A stretch of DNA of 21,362 bases from Fonticula-like sp. SCN 57-25 (taxonomy: Eukaryota > Nucleariida > Rotosphaerida). A program made the translations under genes and the position numbers. The notes beneath the pieces were generated by a model that was given only the letters and a program-made list of their open reading frames with translations, was not told the origin of the DNA and did no database searches. Shown in pieces: positions 1 through 8,900 of the stretch. Within the stretch, counting starts at the first letter, position 1. Every line of letters starts with the position of its first letter. The stretch is taken from the NCBI GenBank assembly GCA_001724245.1, contig MEDX01000091.1, forward strand, positions 1 through 21,362, written 5' to 3'.

Positions 1-1
1 A

Positions 2-1354
2 AAGATCCCGAATGTCACGTGGGACGACGTCGGCGGCCTCGCGGCGGTCAAGCGCGACATCCTCGACACGATCCAGCTGCCGCTGCAGCGGCCAGACATC
101 TTTGCGTCCAATTTGCGGCAGCGGTCGGGCGTGCTCTTGTATGGGCCGCCGGGGACGGGAAAGACGCTGCTTGCAAAGGCGGTCGCGACAGAGTGCTCGC
201 TCAACTTTTTGTCGGTTAAGGGGCCAGGTGCGCGGGAAAGATGTTCGGATATTGGTGGCTAATGCAAAGAGGGTAGAGCTGATCAATATGTATGTCGGAG
301 AGAGTGAAAAGAATATCCGCGACTTGTTCCAGAAAGCGGTACGCCTATATTTATGTTTTATTGCATGCATTTTTTTGTCGTAGATGTGCATATTTTGATG
401 CATAAATTGCCCCTTTTTCATATTATTGCTCACTGTTTGTCGTTTTCCTTAGCGCAATGCTCGCCCCTGTGTGATTTTCTTTGATGAGCTCGACTCGCTC
501 GCCCCCAACCGCGGCCGCACGGGCGACAGCGGCGGCGTCATGGACCGCATCGTGTCGCAGCTGCTCGCCGAACTGGACGGCATCACGAGCGGCCGCGACG
601 TGTTTGTGATTGGCGCGACGAACCGCCCCGACCTCATCGACCCCGCGCTGCTGCGCCCTGGTCGCTTTGACAAGCTCATCTACCTTTCGGTGTGCGAGGA
701 CCACCCAGCGCAGCTAAAGATTCTCACTGCGCTTACGCGAAAGTACGCCTTGTGCATTTAAAGAAATTGGTACTAAATGGTTGCTTTTTCTTGCTTTTTT
801 GCCACTTTTTGTTGCCTTTTCGTTTCTTTTCGCTATTTTTTCACTGCTTCTTCGTTATTTTTCGTTGCTTTTTCGCCACTTTTCGCAACCTTTTGTCACT
901 AGGTTCCGCCTGGACGCCGACGTTGACCTGGAGCAGTTCTCCGAAAGCCTTCCCTTCACGTACACTGGCGCCGACTTTTACGCGCTCTGACGTTGACCTG
1001 GAGCAGTTCTCCGAAAGCCTTCCCTTCACGTACACTGGCGCCGACTTTTACGCGCTCTGCAGCGACGCCATGCTAAACGCGCTGAAGCGCCGCGTGGCCG
1101 CCATGGACGCCGCGCACGCCGAGGCCGCGCTTGAGCGCCCCGGGCTCACCATGGAGCGCTTCCTGGCGTCGCGCAGCAAGGAAGAGCTCGCTGTGACGAT
1201 CAACATGGCGGACCTACATGCGGCGCGCGACGCGCTCAGGCCGAGCGTCACCGAGGCCGAGATGGAGCGGTACCGCGCGCTGCAGTCCGAGTTTGCGCAG
1301 CAGGGCGACCGCGTCAAGCAGGCGGGCAAGGCGGCGGCGAGGCACGGCGAATAG
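2..1354 (+). CDS. PEX6: Peroxisomal AAA ATPase Pex6, C-terminal part (D2 domain), 5' end outside window
   Basis: Pex6 forms a hexamer with Pex1 and pulls the receptor Pex5 out of the peroxisome membrane. Exons read as 2-227, 453-742 and 903-1354, with 277-338 between the first two; introns are 228-276, 339-452 and 743-902. The D2 ATPase domain shows Walker A GPPGTGKT, Walker B VIFFDELD, the second region of homology [20 protein letters not shown], and the Pex6-type tail ([35 protein letters not shown]). The N-terminal and D1 parts lie to the left of the window. Odd point: a 70-bp exact tandem duplication (919-988 and 989-1058) puts TGA at 988-990 in the first copy, in the frame set by the upstream exons; only the second copy is in frame with the conserved C-terminus. 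No canonical intron removes exactly one copy. As sequenced the protein would stop about 120 residues early. Identity is secure; whether the gene is intact is not. Confidence 0.93.
919..1058. repeat. 70-bp perfect tandem duplication inside the last PEX6 exon
   Basis: Positions 919-988 and 989-1058 are identical, and the match runs one base further (G at 989 and 1059). The unit encodes [23 protein letters not shown]. Because 70 is not a multiple of three, it shifts the frame and makes a stop at 988-990. The unit contains no AGGT word, so a GT-AG intron exactly one unit long is impossible. It is either a very recent duplication or an assembly error. Confidence 0.97.
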
Positions 1355-1486
1355 AATGGGCATTTTTGAATGACTGTAATATTCAGTATTATTGGCACAT
1401 AATATGTATTTTGACTATAGACAGTTTATCCCGACGCAGTGGGAGGGGCATTGGAAACAAGAAAAGAAAAGGGAAAAGGAATACAC

Positions 1487-2184
1487 CTACTGGGCAGAGG
1501 CGGCGGCGGCGGCGCCCGCGGGGTGCACGTCAATAGAGTTGATGCGCAGCGCTGTCAACTCCTGGCGGTGGCCAAAAGTGCGCTTGTAGTTCTTTCTCCG
1601 CTTCTTCTTGACGGTATCATTCTTCTCGCTCTTGAGCTGCTCGATCACGGTGGCAGTCACAGACACCATGCTCTGCTCAATGATCGGGAGACCAAAGAGA
1701 ATGGGGCCATTGCTGCCGACGAGGAGAACCTCGTCTAGGAGAATGCGGTCGCCAACCTTGACATCGCGGCGCTCGGCATCCTAGGAGCGGCACCGCATGA
1801 GCACGAGGGCGGCGAGGAAAGGGATCGAAAAGTACCTTGAGCTTGTTGCAAACAATAACGTCGTTCTCGACAACCTTGAACTGGCGGCCGGCAAGCCCCA
1901 CCATGGCGTACCGCTCCTTATCCTGCGACAATTCCTTGAGCGCGGCATCCTTGTCGGGCTGCACGCTGAGGCCCTTCACGGCGATCGAGCCATAGGCAGG
2001 CTTGCCTTCGCCGAGCTGCTTCAAAATGCCCGACGTGTACCCAACGCGAACGAGGTTTTCTGTCGAAGTGGCCAGAGAGCGACGGCTAAAAAAGCAAATT
2101 ACAACAGCTCGTTAGATCGCAAAAGAGCGGTCGAGCCGAGCCGTACCCGAGGCTGCTCACGGCCGCGATCCCGCTCCTCCACAT
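1487..2184 (-). CDS. Mitochondrial large-subunit ribosomal protein bL21m
   Basis: The 193-residue product is a structural protein of the mitochondrial ribosome large subunit. Exons (minus strand) are 2184-2147, 2085-1836 and 1780-1487; introns are 2086-2146 and 1781-1835. The joined protein starts MWRSGIAAVSSLGRRSLATS, a basic, Ser-rich presequence with an RRSLAT-type processing site, which supports mitochondrial import and the chosen start. The L21 core follows: QFKVVENDVIV, then VGDRILLDEVLLVG, and the signature KKKRRKNYKRTFGHRQ near the end. A short Ala-rich tail (HPAGAAAAASAQ) extends past the usual end. The second donor is GTACTT, the only one of 34 in the window without G at +5. It converges with PEX6 (132 bp between stop codons) and diverges from the BEM1-like gene. 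Confidence 0.9.
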
Positions 2185-2440
2185 GACGATGGGTCGGTTA
2201 CAAACTGACTTTGGTCGATTTGCTTTTGGACAATAAATGTCGAAAGACTAAAGTAAAAAGGTAGTATTATAAAATGGTGGCGCTTTGGTGCATTGAGCAT
2301 AGAGCATGGTAATGTGCGCTTAATACAGTGGGCTAATCCTCCTTTGCCTATTTCTTCCGCAACCCGCGGCCGACCTCTTTCGCCTCTGACTTGGCCCAAT
2401 CCGCCCCGGACACAGGGGATGACTCTGCCCCAAACAAGCG
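2185..2440. promoter_or_regulatory. Divergent promoter region between bL21m and the BEM1-like gene
   Basis: This gap of about 256 to 313 bp, depending on the BEM1 start, separates two outward-facing genes and should hold both promoters. A TATAAAA word at 2268-2274 reads on the plus strand, about 170-230 bp before the candidate BEM1 starts. I see no other clear element and no coding potential. Confidence 0.45.
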
Positions 2441-4511
2441 ATGTTGATTGTTCAGGTCAGCCTCCAGCCTCGTTCGGAAGACCGGGGCCAAGGGCCGATG
2501 GCGGGCTACGTAGTAACTGCGCTGTGGGACTTTGATGCGGGCGCAGACGAAGAGTTGAGTTTTCCCGGCGTACGTGCTTATCTCCGCGCCCATATCTTGA
2601 CCTGACCTCGTTATAGGGTGCTCGGCTGCGCGTTCTCGAGGATGACAACCAAGAGTGGTACCGGGCCGAGTACAATGGCTCCGTCGGCATGGTCCCCAAG
2701 AACTACTTTGAGGTGACGGGCGAATCTGATGTCGATGACGATTTTGACGACTTTGACGACTATGACGGTGATGCCGCCCCGGCGTCGCGCGGCAAGCCAT
2801 CCGTGCTGATCGTCCGCGTTCTCTACGATTACGAAGTGCGTCGCCCATTTTGTCGTCGGCATCGCTGACCTTTTCCTAGGCGACGACATCGGAGGAGCTT
2901 TCGATAACTCAGGGCGAAGTGCTGCAGGTTGTCGACGATTCTGACCCCGAGTGGTACCTTGCCAAGCCGATCGTGCGGCTCGGCGAGCAGGGCTACGTAC
3001 CAAAGTCGTACGTCGAGGAAGAGGCCGTCCCCGCGTCGACGCAGCCCAAGAAGCCCAAGAAGGAAAAAAAGGACAAGGTGATCGACCCGCTCAAGGAGGA
3101 AGAAAAGCGCCGGCGGGCAGAGGAGAAGCAAAAGAAGCGCGAGGAGGACGCGAAGCGCAAGGAGGAGGAGAACAAGGAGCGCGAGAAGCGGAGGGAAGAA
3201 GAGAACAAGGAGCGTGAAAAGCGCCGCGAGGAAGAAGCCAAGGAACGCGAGAAGCGCCGAGAGGAAGAGGCCAAGGAGCGCGAGCGCCGCAAGGAAGAGG
3301 ACATGAAGCGCCGCGAGGAGGACCAAAAGGAGCGCGAGCGCCGCCGCGAGGAGGAGCGCAAGTTCCGCGAAGAATCGGAGCGCATCGAAGCCGAACGCCT
3401 CGCTGCCGAGCGCCTCGCCTTTCAGAAAAAGATGTCTGCGCGCGTTGCCCGTACGATCAACAACGCACGCGTCACGTCGTGGGAGAAGCGCGGCGGATTT
3501 AGCGGCGGCTACTTTTTCATCATCGACGTCAACGCGACGGTCGGCAACTACATCATCGCGCGGTCGTACCAAGAGTTTTACGACTTTCAGATCCAGCTGC
3601 TCGAGACGTTCCCTACCGAGGCCGGCGAGGGCAGCAACGGCGCCGCGCGCACCATCCCCTACCTGCCTGGGCAAAAGCTCATTGTCAACGAGGCTGTCAC
3701 AAAGCAGCGCAAGGTCGACCTCGACCTGTACTGCCAGCAGCTCGCCAAGATGCCCGAGCACATCATGTCGTCGTTTATCGTGACAGACTTTTTCGGGCAG
3801 CGGCAGTCGGACGAGCTCGCGTACGGCGCGGCGGGGTCGTCAGGGTCAGCGGGGTCGGGCGAATCGGCCTCGGCGGCGCCGCTCAACCCGGCGCCAGTGA
3901 GGACGGCGCCCGCAAGGCGGCCCGTGCCGAGCATACCGGGCGACCGCAGCTCGGTCGTGCGCTCGGCGGCGGCAGGCGAAGACAGGGCGGCGGTGCAGCC
4001 GCCGTGGGCGCGCGGGCCGGCGACGACGACAGCGACCTCGCAGCCGGCGAGGAGGCCGCCGCCGCCGGGGGACAGTGGCGCTGCTCCTGCTCGCCCGCGG
4101 CCGGCGCCCGGGGCGACTTCCGCTGCCCGCCCGAGGCCGCCGCCGTCGATTGCCGCACAGGGTGGGGCGCCCGCCGCTTCCGCGCCGCGCCAGCAGCGCC
4201 CACCGCCCGCCGCAGCGCGCCCGAGGCCCGGGCCGTCCGCCGCTCCGCCGTCCGCCTCTACCTCTGCCGATGGCACGCCAAAGATCAAGGTCAAGGCGTA
4301 CTACAAGGAAGAGGTCGTGTGCACGCTCGTTCCGCAGACGGTGCGCTTTACTGAGCTGCGCTCGCGGCTGTTTGCAAAGCTGGGGACGGCGCCAAAGCCG
4401 CTCCAGTACAAGGACGAGGACGGCGACATGGTCACGCTTCACAACGACGAGGATCTTGCGCTCGCGCTCGAGGCCAACCCGGCGCGGCTCGTCGTGTGGG
4501 TGTCGCTCTAG
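2441..4511 (+). CDS. BEM1: Bem1/Scd2-like polarity scaffold: SH3-SH3-PX-PB1 with a long charged helix
   Basis: Bem1/Scd2 proteins tether Cdc24-type exchange factors, Cdc42 and PAK kinases at the polarity site. Exons are 2441-2569 (or 2498-2569), 2617-2835 and 2880-4511. Starting at ATG 2498, which directly precedes the first SH3 strand, the protein has 640 residues; ATG 2441 adds 19. SH3-1 is about residues 3-56 (ALWDFDAGADEELSF, QEWYRAEYNG, GMVPKNYFEV). SH3-2 is about 90-147 (VLYDYEATTSEELSI, DPEWYLA, GYVPKSYVEE). Residues about 155-278 are an unbroken run of E, K and R repeats. The PX domain is about 281-402, with the lipid-binding Arg in ARSYQEFYDF and the PYLPGQKL loop. A Pro/Ala-rich linker precedes a PB1 domain at 565-640 (lysine in KIKVKAYY, OPCA motif in YKDEDGDMVTLHNDEDLALA). 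Domain order matches Bem1; the charged helix between SH3-2 and PX is unusual. Confidence 0.87.
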
Positions 4512-4829
4512 CATGGAGGTAATATTTATCCGCGTTGAATGTACTCTAATGATTGTGTTTGCTTATGGCGCCACTGTCTGTTTCTGTATCTTGCAATAGT
4601 AAAAGTTCATATTTCCGGGTTTGGTAGAAGCAAGTGAAGATACGTGCACATATGGCCATATCCAGTATCCATGCAATGATACAGAGAAAGTGACAAATCC
4701 GATTTTCCTGCAAAACAAAAAGTCCGTTGACAATAGAGCGTGATGTATTAAACAAGTCCAAACAGCAATAATGAAGAAAAAAAAGGTACATTTCAGAATT
4801 AATATGCCTCCGTCCTCTGTTGCCCGCGC
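4512..4829. other. Convergent intergenic region between BEM1-like gene and MAK16
   Basis: This AT-richer stretch of 318 bp lies between two stop codons and should hold both 3' UTRs and poly(A) sites. It contains a perfect 12-bp palindrome, ATATGGCCATAT, at 4650-4661 and an A8 run near 4777-4784. I see no gene here. Confidence 0.6.
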
Positions 4830-5990
4830 CTACGCCGTCTGACGGCTCGTCTCCGTCTCCTGCTCGTACTCGATCTCGACAAACTGTCCGCGCCTCCTCT
4901 TTGTCGCGGGCTTGGCCGGCGGGGCTGCCCGCTTGGGGGCGGGCGCGGGCGCCTTGCCCTTCGGGGGCCGCGGCGCCGGCGGCTGCTCGTCCTCCTCGTC
5001 CTCCTCGTCCTCTTCATCATCATCGCCTTCATCATCGTCATCACCTTCTTCGTCATCATCGTCGCCTTCTTCGTCTTCTTCGCCTTCGCCGTCCTCCATT
5101 TCAAACTCTTCGCCAAAGTCCTCGAGGTCCTCGAGGTCGTCCTCGTCAAAGTCTTCCACAAACTCGGACTGTTCGGCCGCCGTGTGAGCATCAAAAATAA
5201 AGTAGAAAATAAGCGTACCACGCCGACGTCCTCGTCGTCCTCCTCGTCCTCGTCCGAGAGCATGTCCTCCTCGCGGAGGCCGTCCTCGTCGGCCTGACCG
5301 CCCTGCGTCTGCAGCGCGCTCTCAAAGGCGACCTGCGGAAAGTTGTACACATCGCCGTACGTGCCCTTTTGCAACCGCTCCAAAAGCTCCTTTTCAATAG
5401 ACTTTTCAAGCTTGGCCGCGACGAGCGCCTTTTGCTCGCGCGTCTTCTCTCGCCGCTCGATCTTCTTCTTGACGCCGACAAGCTCGGGCGCATTTGTCTT
5501 GAGCGCGAGCTTGCGCATGCGGATCAAGTACTGCGTGATCTTTGTCAGGCGCTGCTTGGTCTTGTGAACAAGGAACTTTGGCCAATACCGAAGCTGCTCA
5601 TCAAGCTGCGCAGGACAGGATTAGCATCACGATGGAGAAAGGGGGCAAAATCGAACCTGCTCGAGCGCCTTGCTGTACTGTTTTGACAGCTTGACGCGCT
5701 CCCACAACTTGGCGGGGGTGTGCGCGCGCTCGGGCGTCTTCATGTAAAGATAGCACACGCCGTCCTTCTCGAGGACCGTCGCGTAGCGGCTGTTGGCCAG
5801 CGGGCATGCCTCGCGGCGGCACAAGCCAGTCACATTATATTCATTGCGGCAAAAATTTCCATTCCGCGTTCTGCAAAGTATCAAAAGGCGAAGGTCAGAT
5901 ATGCCAACGCGTCCAAATAGCAAGCGCGTACGTGATCTTGAACGAGCAGAACTGCTGGTTCAGCACCTGCCACACCAACTCGTCGCTCAT
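4830..5990 (-). CDS. MAK16: Mak16, nucleolar 60S ribosome biogenesis factor
   Basis: Mak16 acts in the nucleolus in early pre-60S particles. Exons (minus strand) are 5990-5932, 5870-5657, 5605-5219 and 5168-4830, total 999 nt, 332 residues; introns are 5871-5931, 5606-5656 and 5169-5218. The start [20 protein letters not shown] is the canonical Mak16 N-terminus. Four cysteines (C15, C27, C37, C42) sit where the family has a conserved metal-binding cysteine set. Family blocks follow: [44 protein letters not shown], and [18 protein letters not shown]. The last third is an acidic D/E tract encoded by GAT/GAC/GAG/GAA repeats, then a basic Pro/Ala/Lys tail ([18 protein letters not shown]) probably used for nuclear or nucleolar targeting. 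The acceptor of the last intron (GAACAG) is the only reasonable one there. It diverges from the GTP cyclohydrolase gene. Confidence 0.95.
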
Positions 5991-6514
5991 GGCCCGCGTG
6001 GCCTGAAGGCGAACTGGATGGTGATCACGTGACGAGTGCGATTAGACTCAAGTTTGCACTGTAAAATGTGGGGGGGGGCAGGCGGATATGGGCTTTGGGG
6101 CTGCAAGGCGCAACATGAGGACATATAGGGCAATGTACCGGTGTAATTTAACCTCTTTTCCTTTATGGTTTGCTTTCAAGCGAGGTCACTGGTCGCGAAT
6201 CAGACAAAGTAAGTTCTCCATCGGAGCTTGTATCGTGCTCATTCCCCTACCGAGAGCCGTTCCTTCATCACTATTAAAAATCAGCTATTGGAGACAAGCA
6301 TTCACGCCCAGTGGTACATACAGCGTGCCGTTGCTGTCCATTCTTCATGCTCAATGCACCCCGCTGTCCTAAAGCAATGGCCGATTGTTGGAATGCTTGA
6401 ATCAGTGATTTTCCCTGATCCGGATCTTATTCGATCGGGATTCAAGGCAACTGATTGCCCAGAGTTGACGCGTTTCACACGAGGTGCGTGGCTTTGGTGT
6501 GCGTGTGTGAGAGA
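5991..6514. promoter_or_regulatory. Divergent promoter region, MAK16 / GTP cyclohydrolase I
   Basis: This 524-bp gap lies between two outward-facing start codons. It holds an E-box palindrome (6025-6032) close to MAK16 and a run of nine G at 6070-6078. The open frames at 6088-6372 and 6228-6548 have no recognisable domain and I do not regard them as genes. Confidence 0.55.
6025..6032. promoter_or_regulatory. E-box palindrome TCACGTGA
   Basis: The 8-bp palindrome TCACGTGA contains CACGTG, the core site of bHLH factors such as Cbf1. It lies 35 bp upstream of the MAK16 start codon. Function is inferred from sequence and position only. Confidence 0.45.
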
Positions 6515-7371
6515 ATGGGTGATGTACCGTTTACCGAGTCGGGGCTGAGCTGGCCGAGTGCGTACACGCCCCTAGTCCAATGCAAATATAGCTTACACGC
6601 ATGCTGCGCGCAGGCACCGGCACGCTCCAGCGCATGTCGGAGAGCGAGGAGGAGAAGCAGGCGCGCCTCGACAAGATGGCCGAGGCGGTCAAAGTACTTC
6701 TCGAGTGCGTCGGAGAGGATCCCAACCGCGAGGGTCTGTTGAAGACACCGGAGAGATACGCCAAGGCCATGCTTTTCTTTACAAAGGGCTACGAGGAGAG
6801 CATCAGTGGTACGTGGGCGACGCTCTATGTAAGACAGGCGCTGACAAAGCACGCAGGTGTCATCAATGATGCCCTCTTCCTTGAGGGGCACGACGAGATG
6901 GTCATTGTGCGCGACATTGAGATCTTTTCCATGTGCGAGCACCACCTCGTCCCCTTCACCGGCCGTGTCTCGATCGGCTACATCCCGAACGGCAAGGTGA
7001 TCGGTCTCAGCAAGCTGGTGCGCAAAACCATCCCCGCGCTTTTCGCTCACCCGGATTCTGTAGGCGCGCATCGCCGAGATGTACAGCCGCCGTCTCCAAA
7101 TCCAGGAGCGCCTCGGCCGGCAGATCGCCATGACGCTGCAGGAGGTGCTGCAGCCCCGCGGCGTCGCCGTGGTTATAGAATCAAGGTGCGGGTAATTTTT
7201 CCGCTGTATTCATGGCTGACGCGTCGGTGCAGCCACCTGTGCATGGTCATGCGTGGCGTCCAAAAGTCGACGAGCAGCACGCTCACCAGCTGCATGCTGG
7301 GCGCGTTCCGCGACGACCCGCGTACTCGCGAAGAGTTCCTTTCGCTCGTTCGCACGCCGCAGAACCACTAG
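6515..7371 (+). CDS. FOL2: GTP cyclohydrolase I
   Basis: This enzyme converts GTP to 7,8-dihydroneopterin triphosphate, the first step to folate and tetrahydrobiopterin. Exons are 6515-6557, 6614-6808, 6857-7017, 7064-7185 and 7233-7371, total 660 nt, 219 residues; introns are 46-56 nt. The first exon was found by matching the N-terminal ESGLSWPS segment to the DGFSWPS segment of yeast Fol2; donor GTGCGT at 6558 joins it in frame. Zinc ligands are Cys106 and His109 ([10 protein letters not shown]) and Cys177 ([10 protein letters not shown]). Other family blocks are [37 protein letters not shown], and TREEFLSLV at the C-terminus. Length fits fungal and animal GCH1. An exact CTTGAGGGGCA word, otherwise seen in promoters of this window, lies inside exon 3 at 6880-6890 (encoding LEGH). 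Confidence 0.95.
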
Positions 7372-7837
7372 ACGAAGCTGTGCAATTTACCGCCGCGTCA
7401 CTCTCCAATAGCTTATATATTTTTGTTTACCAGTTTGTTTGTTTCTATCCCCCTTTTGCAATTTTTGTTCGATTATTATGAAATTGACGCCAAAATGACC
7501 TTGGCGTCCCCCCCAAGTATACCAAATACCGAGTTTAGCCGCCGAAAGACGTTCACTATGCGCGTTCCGCGGTAGCGGGCTGCCGCTCGCCATCTCACTC
7601 TAGCGCAATCGATATCGATGGGCAGCCCTGCAGCCCCGGGCGCGTGATACGGCCGCCAGGCCCCCACCCGCGTTATCCCGATGGAAGCCGCAATCGACGT
7701 GCTATCGAAGCGCTATGGGGGCGCCACTGATGTCGCTTCATCTGTTCGTCGCTCGTGATTGGTCCGCCTGCGATGATCGTTGATAAGGCCACAAAGGCCT
7801 CGATTTGTTTTCACGCGCGCTCTGGACTTTCTCTTCC

Positions 7838-7844
7838 TATAAAG
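7838..7844 (+). promoter_or_regulatory. TATA box TATAAAG
   Basis: TATAAAG lies in a short AT-rich patch between GC-rich stretches, 75 bp after an inverted CCAAT box. It is the best core-promoter signal in the window and is placed for the gene starting at 8230. Confidence 0.5.
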
Positions 7845-7910
7845 GCAAATTGTGGACAAACATCCGATTGACCCGAAATTCCCTTTTAACCGTCTCTCCT
7901 TTTAATCGAG

Positions 7911-8015
7911 ATGTATCATATTGGTGAGACGATTTTCAGCAGCGCAACTTCCTTTTTGGGACAAGTTCGACGCGTTTCGTTTTTTATCCGTGAGAGAAGA
8001 AAGATTCTTGTTTGA
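7911..8015 (+). other. Candidate uORF in the leader of the 8230-8731 gene
   Basis: ATG at 7911 opens 34 codons ending with TGA at 8013-8015. It lies after the TATA box, so it should be in the mRNA leader. The C-terminal part is basic (FFIRERRKILV). It could limit translation of the main frame. No splice site of the GTNCG type joins it to the main frame with a good acceptor and branch site, so I do not call it an exon. Confidence 0.35.
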
Positions 8016-8229
8016 TAGTAGTGCGGACGAGGGAGGGCGAGGAGAAGACGTCGTCGGAGCGCGAGCGTGTGTGTGAAAGGGAGGCCTTTGCACGAGAGGA
8101 GCTGCAAGTTGGCAAGAAATTGAGTGGAGACGCTTGAGCGAAAAGGAAGGCAACATAACGAGTGTCACCCTGGATTCGCTGTGGGGCAACAATTGTAGTA
8201 GTGGTCGAGCTGCTGCGGGGATTTCGAGC

Positions 8230-8731
8230 ATGAGCATCGGGGTTGTGACGTCGATGGACGCGCTAAGGAGAGTCCCGTCGCTGCCGTCACTGGATAGCTG
8301 GGACGCAGCGGCCGCGTCGAGCATGGGGATGCCGTGCGCTATGACGGCGATGCCGTCGCCGGTGCCTGCGAGCCCCGGAAAGCGGTCGAGAGGTGCGTAC
8401 ATTCTTGGCAAACAAGATTTTGTTTTGTTGTTTTTTGGAATTTCACGGCTAATATTTGCTTATTGTAGACGGTCGCGAGCACACTGACGAAGAGGAAGAG
8501 GAGGACTATTTTTCCGACGCCGTGGCTTCGTCATGTCACTTGAAGCGGTCTGTGCTGCCGTCGCACTTGTATACGTCGAATGAGAGGTTACTTCAGCGCG
8601 ACGTCGAATCGTATCTCGCGTCGTCCGGAAGGAGGAAGGCGTACCCGAATATTCTCGCCGTCCCGCCGACGCCCGCCCCGTCATTATGCGGGTCGCCCGA
8701 GTCGTCGGTACCGTCGTCGCCGATCGGTTAA
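8230..8731 (+). CDS. Unrecognised Ser/Pro-rich protein with acidic patch, one intron
   Basis: I do not recognise this protein. Exons 8230-8392 and 8469-8731 join in frame to 141 residues. The intron (8393-8468) has donor GTGCGT, a CTAAT branch-like site and acceptor TTGTAG, like the real introns nearby, which is the main support that this is a gene. The product has a hydrophobic-acidic segment VPSLPSLDSWDAA, Ser/Thr-Pro sites (MPSPVPASPGKR, VPPTPAPS, SVPSSPIG), an acidic patch EEEEEDYFSDA that would suit casein kinase 2, and SYLASSGRRKAYPNIL. It has no membrane segment or signal peptide and is probably largely disordered. The start is uncertain: the frame is open back to 8077 without an ATG. 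TATA box, long leader with a uORF, and a 3' hairpin suggest an inducible regulator; that is inference. Confidence 0.6.
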
Positions 8732-8754
8732 AGGTTGCGCGACGTCATCATGGA

Positions 8755-8781
8755 CTCTGAGGATTGTTTTTGTCCTCAGAG
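8755..8781 (+). promoter_or_regulatory. Perfect 9-bp hairpin just after the stop codon
   Basis: CTCTGAGGA (8755-8763) and TCCTCAGAG (8773-8781) are exact reverse complements around the loop TTGTTTTTG. The stem starts 24 nt after the TAA of the unrecognised gene, so it would be in its 3' UTR. A role in mRNA stability or 3' processing is possible but unproven. Confidence 0.6.
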
Positions 8782-8822
8782 CGCGAGCTTTTTTCGGTGT
8801 TTTTCTTTCTTCATTTGTTCGT

Positions 8823-8875
8823 TTTGGTGTATTACAAGTACTTTGGTGTATTTAAGTACGCTTTAGTTTGGTGTG
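8823..8875 (+). repeat. Degenerate 19-20-nt tandem repeat, core TTTGGTGTATT
   Basis: TTTGGTGTATT occurs at 8823-8833 and 8842-8852, and TTTGGTGTG at 8867-8875. The first two copies are each followed by AAGTAC, giving a unit of 19-20 nt. It lies in the noncoding stretch after the unrecognised gene. Confidence 0.6.
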
Positions 8876-8882
8876 GCCGGCG

Positions 8883-8900
8883 GGTCTCATTTTCGAGACC
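8883..8900 (+). other. Small hairpin GGTCTC-ATTTTC-GAGACC
   Basis: Six-base arms GGTCTC (8883-8888) and GAGACC (8895-8900) are exact reverse complements around a 6-nt loop. It is the second hairpin after the unrecognised gene. An inverted repeat this short can arise by chance. Confidence 0.4.

Larger units (their letters stand above)
7372..8229 (+). promoter_or_regulatory. GTP cyclohydrolase 3' flank, then promoter and long leader of the 8230-8731 gene
   Basis: There is no convincing gene in these 858 bp. The right half looks like a promoter: an inverted CCAAT box in TGATTGGTC (7755-7763), a TATA box TATAAAG at 7838-7844, then a pyrimidine-rich stretch near 7880-7900. A start about 30 bp after the TATA box would give a leader of about 360 nt. 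That leader carries an ATG at 7911 opening a 34-codon uORF ending at 8015. From 8077 to 8230 the frame of the downstream gene is open but has no ATG. Confidence 0.5.

Noticed and set aside
919-1058. PEX6 duplication as an intron rather than a mutation
   Set aside because: A GT-AG intron removing exactly one unit needs AGGT in the unit, which is absent; shorter introns between the copies do not restore the frame.
2829-3761. 310-codon minus-strand open frame, Leu-rich
   Set aside because: It is the antisense of the E/K/R and PX exons of the BEM1-like gene; its leucine run is the complement of GAG/AAG repeats. It has no domain of its own.
3659-4514. Long minus-strand open frames rich in Gly, Ala, Arg and Pro
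   Set aside because: They are antisense to the Pro/Ala linker and PB1 domain. High GC keeps stops rare in all frames.
6088-6548. Plus-strand open frames upstream of GTP cyclohydrolase
   Set aside because: They lie in the divergent promoter, have no domain, and do not splice in frame to the first exon, which has its own ATG and homology to the Fol2 N-terminus.
7681-7758. Short frame starting ATG GAA GCC GCA ATC, coding-like in composition
   Set aside because: Only 25 codons, lies upstream of the TATA box, and has no donor of the GTNCG type to join it to another exon.
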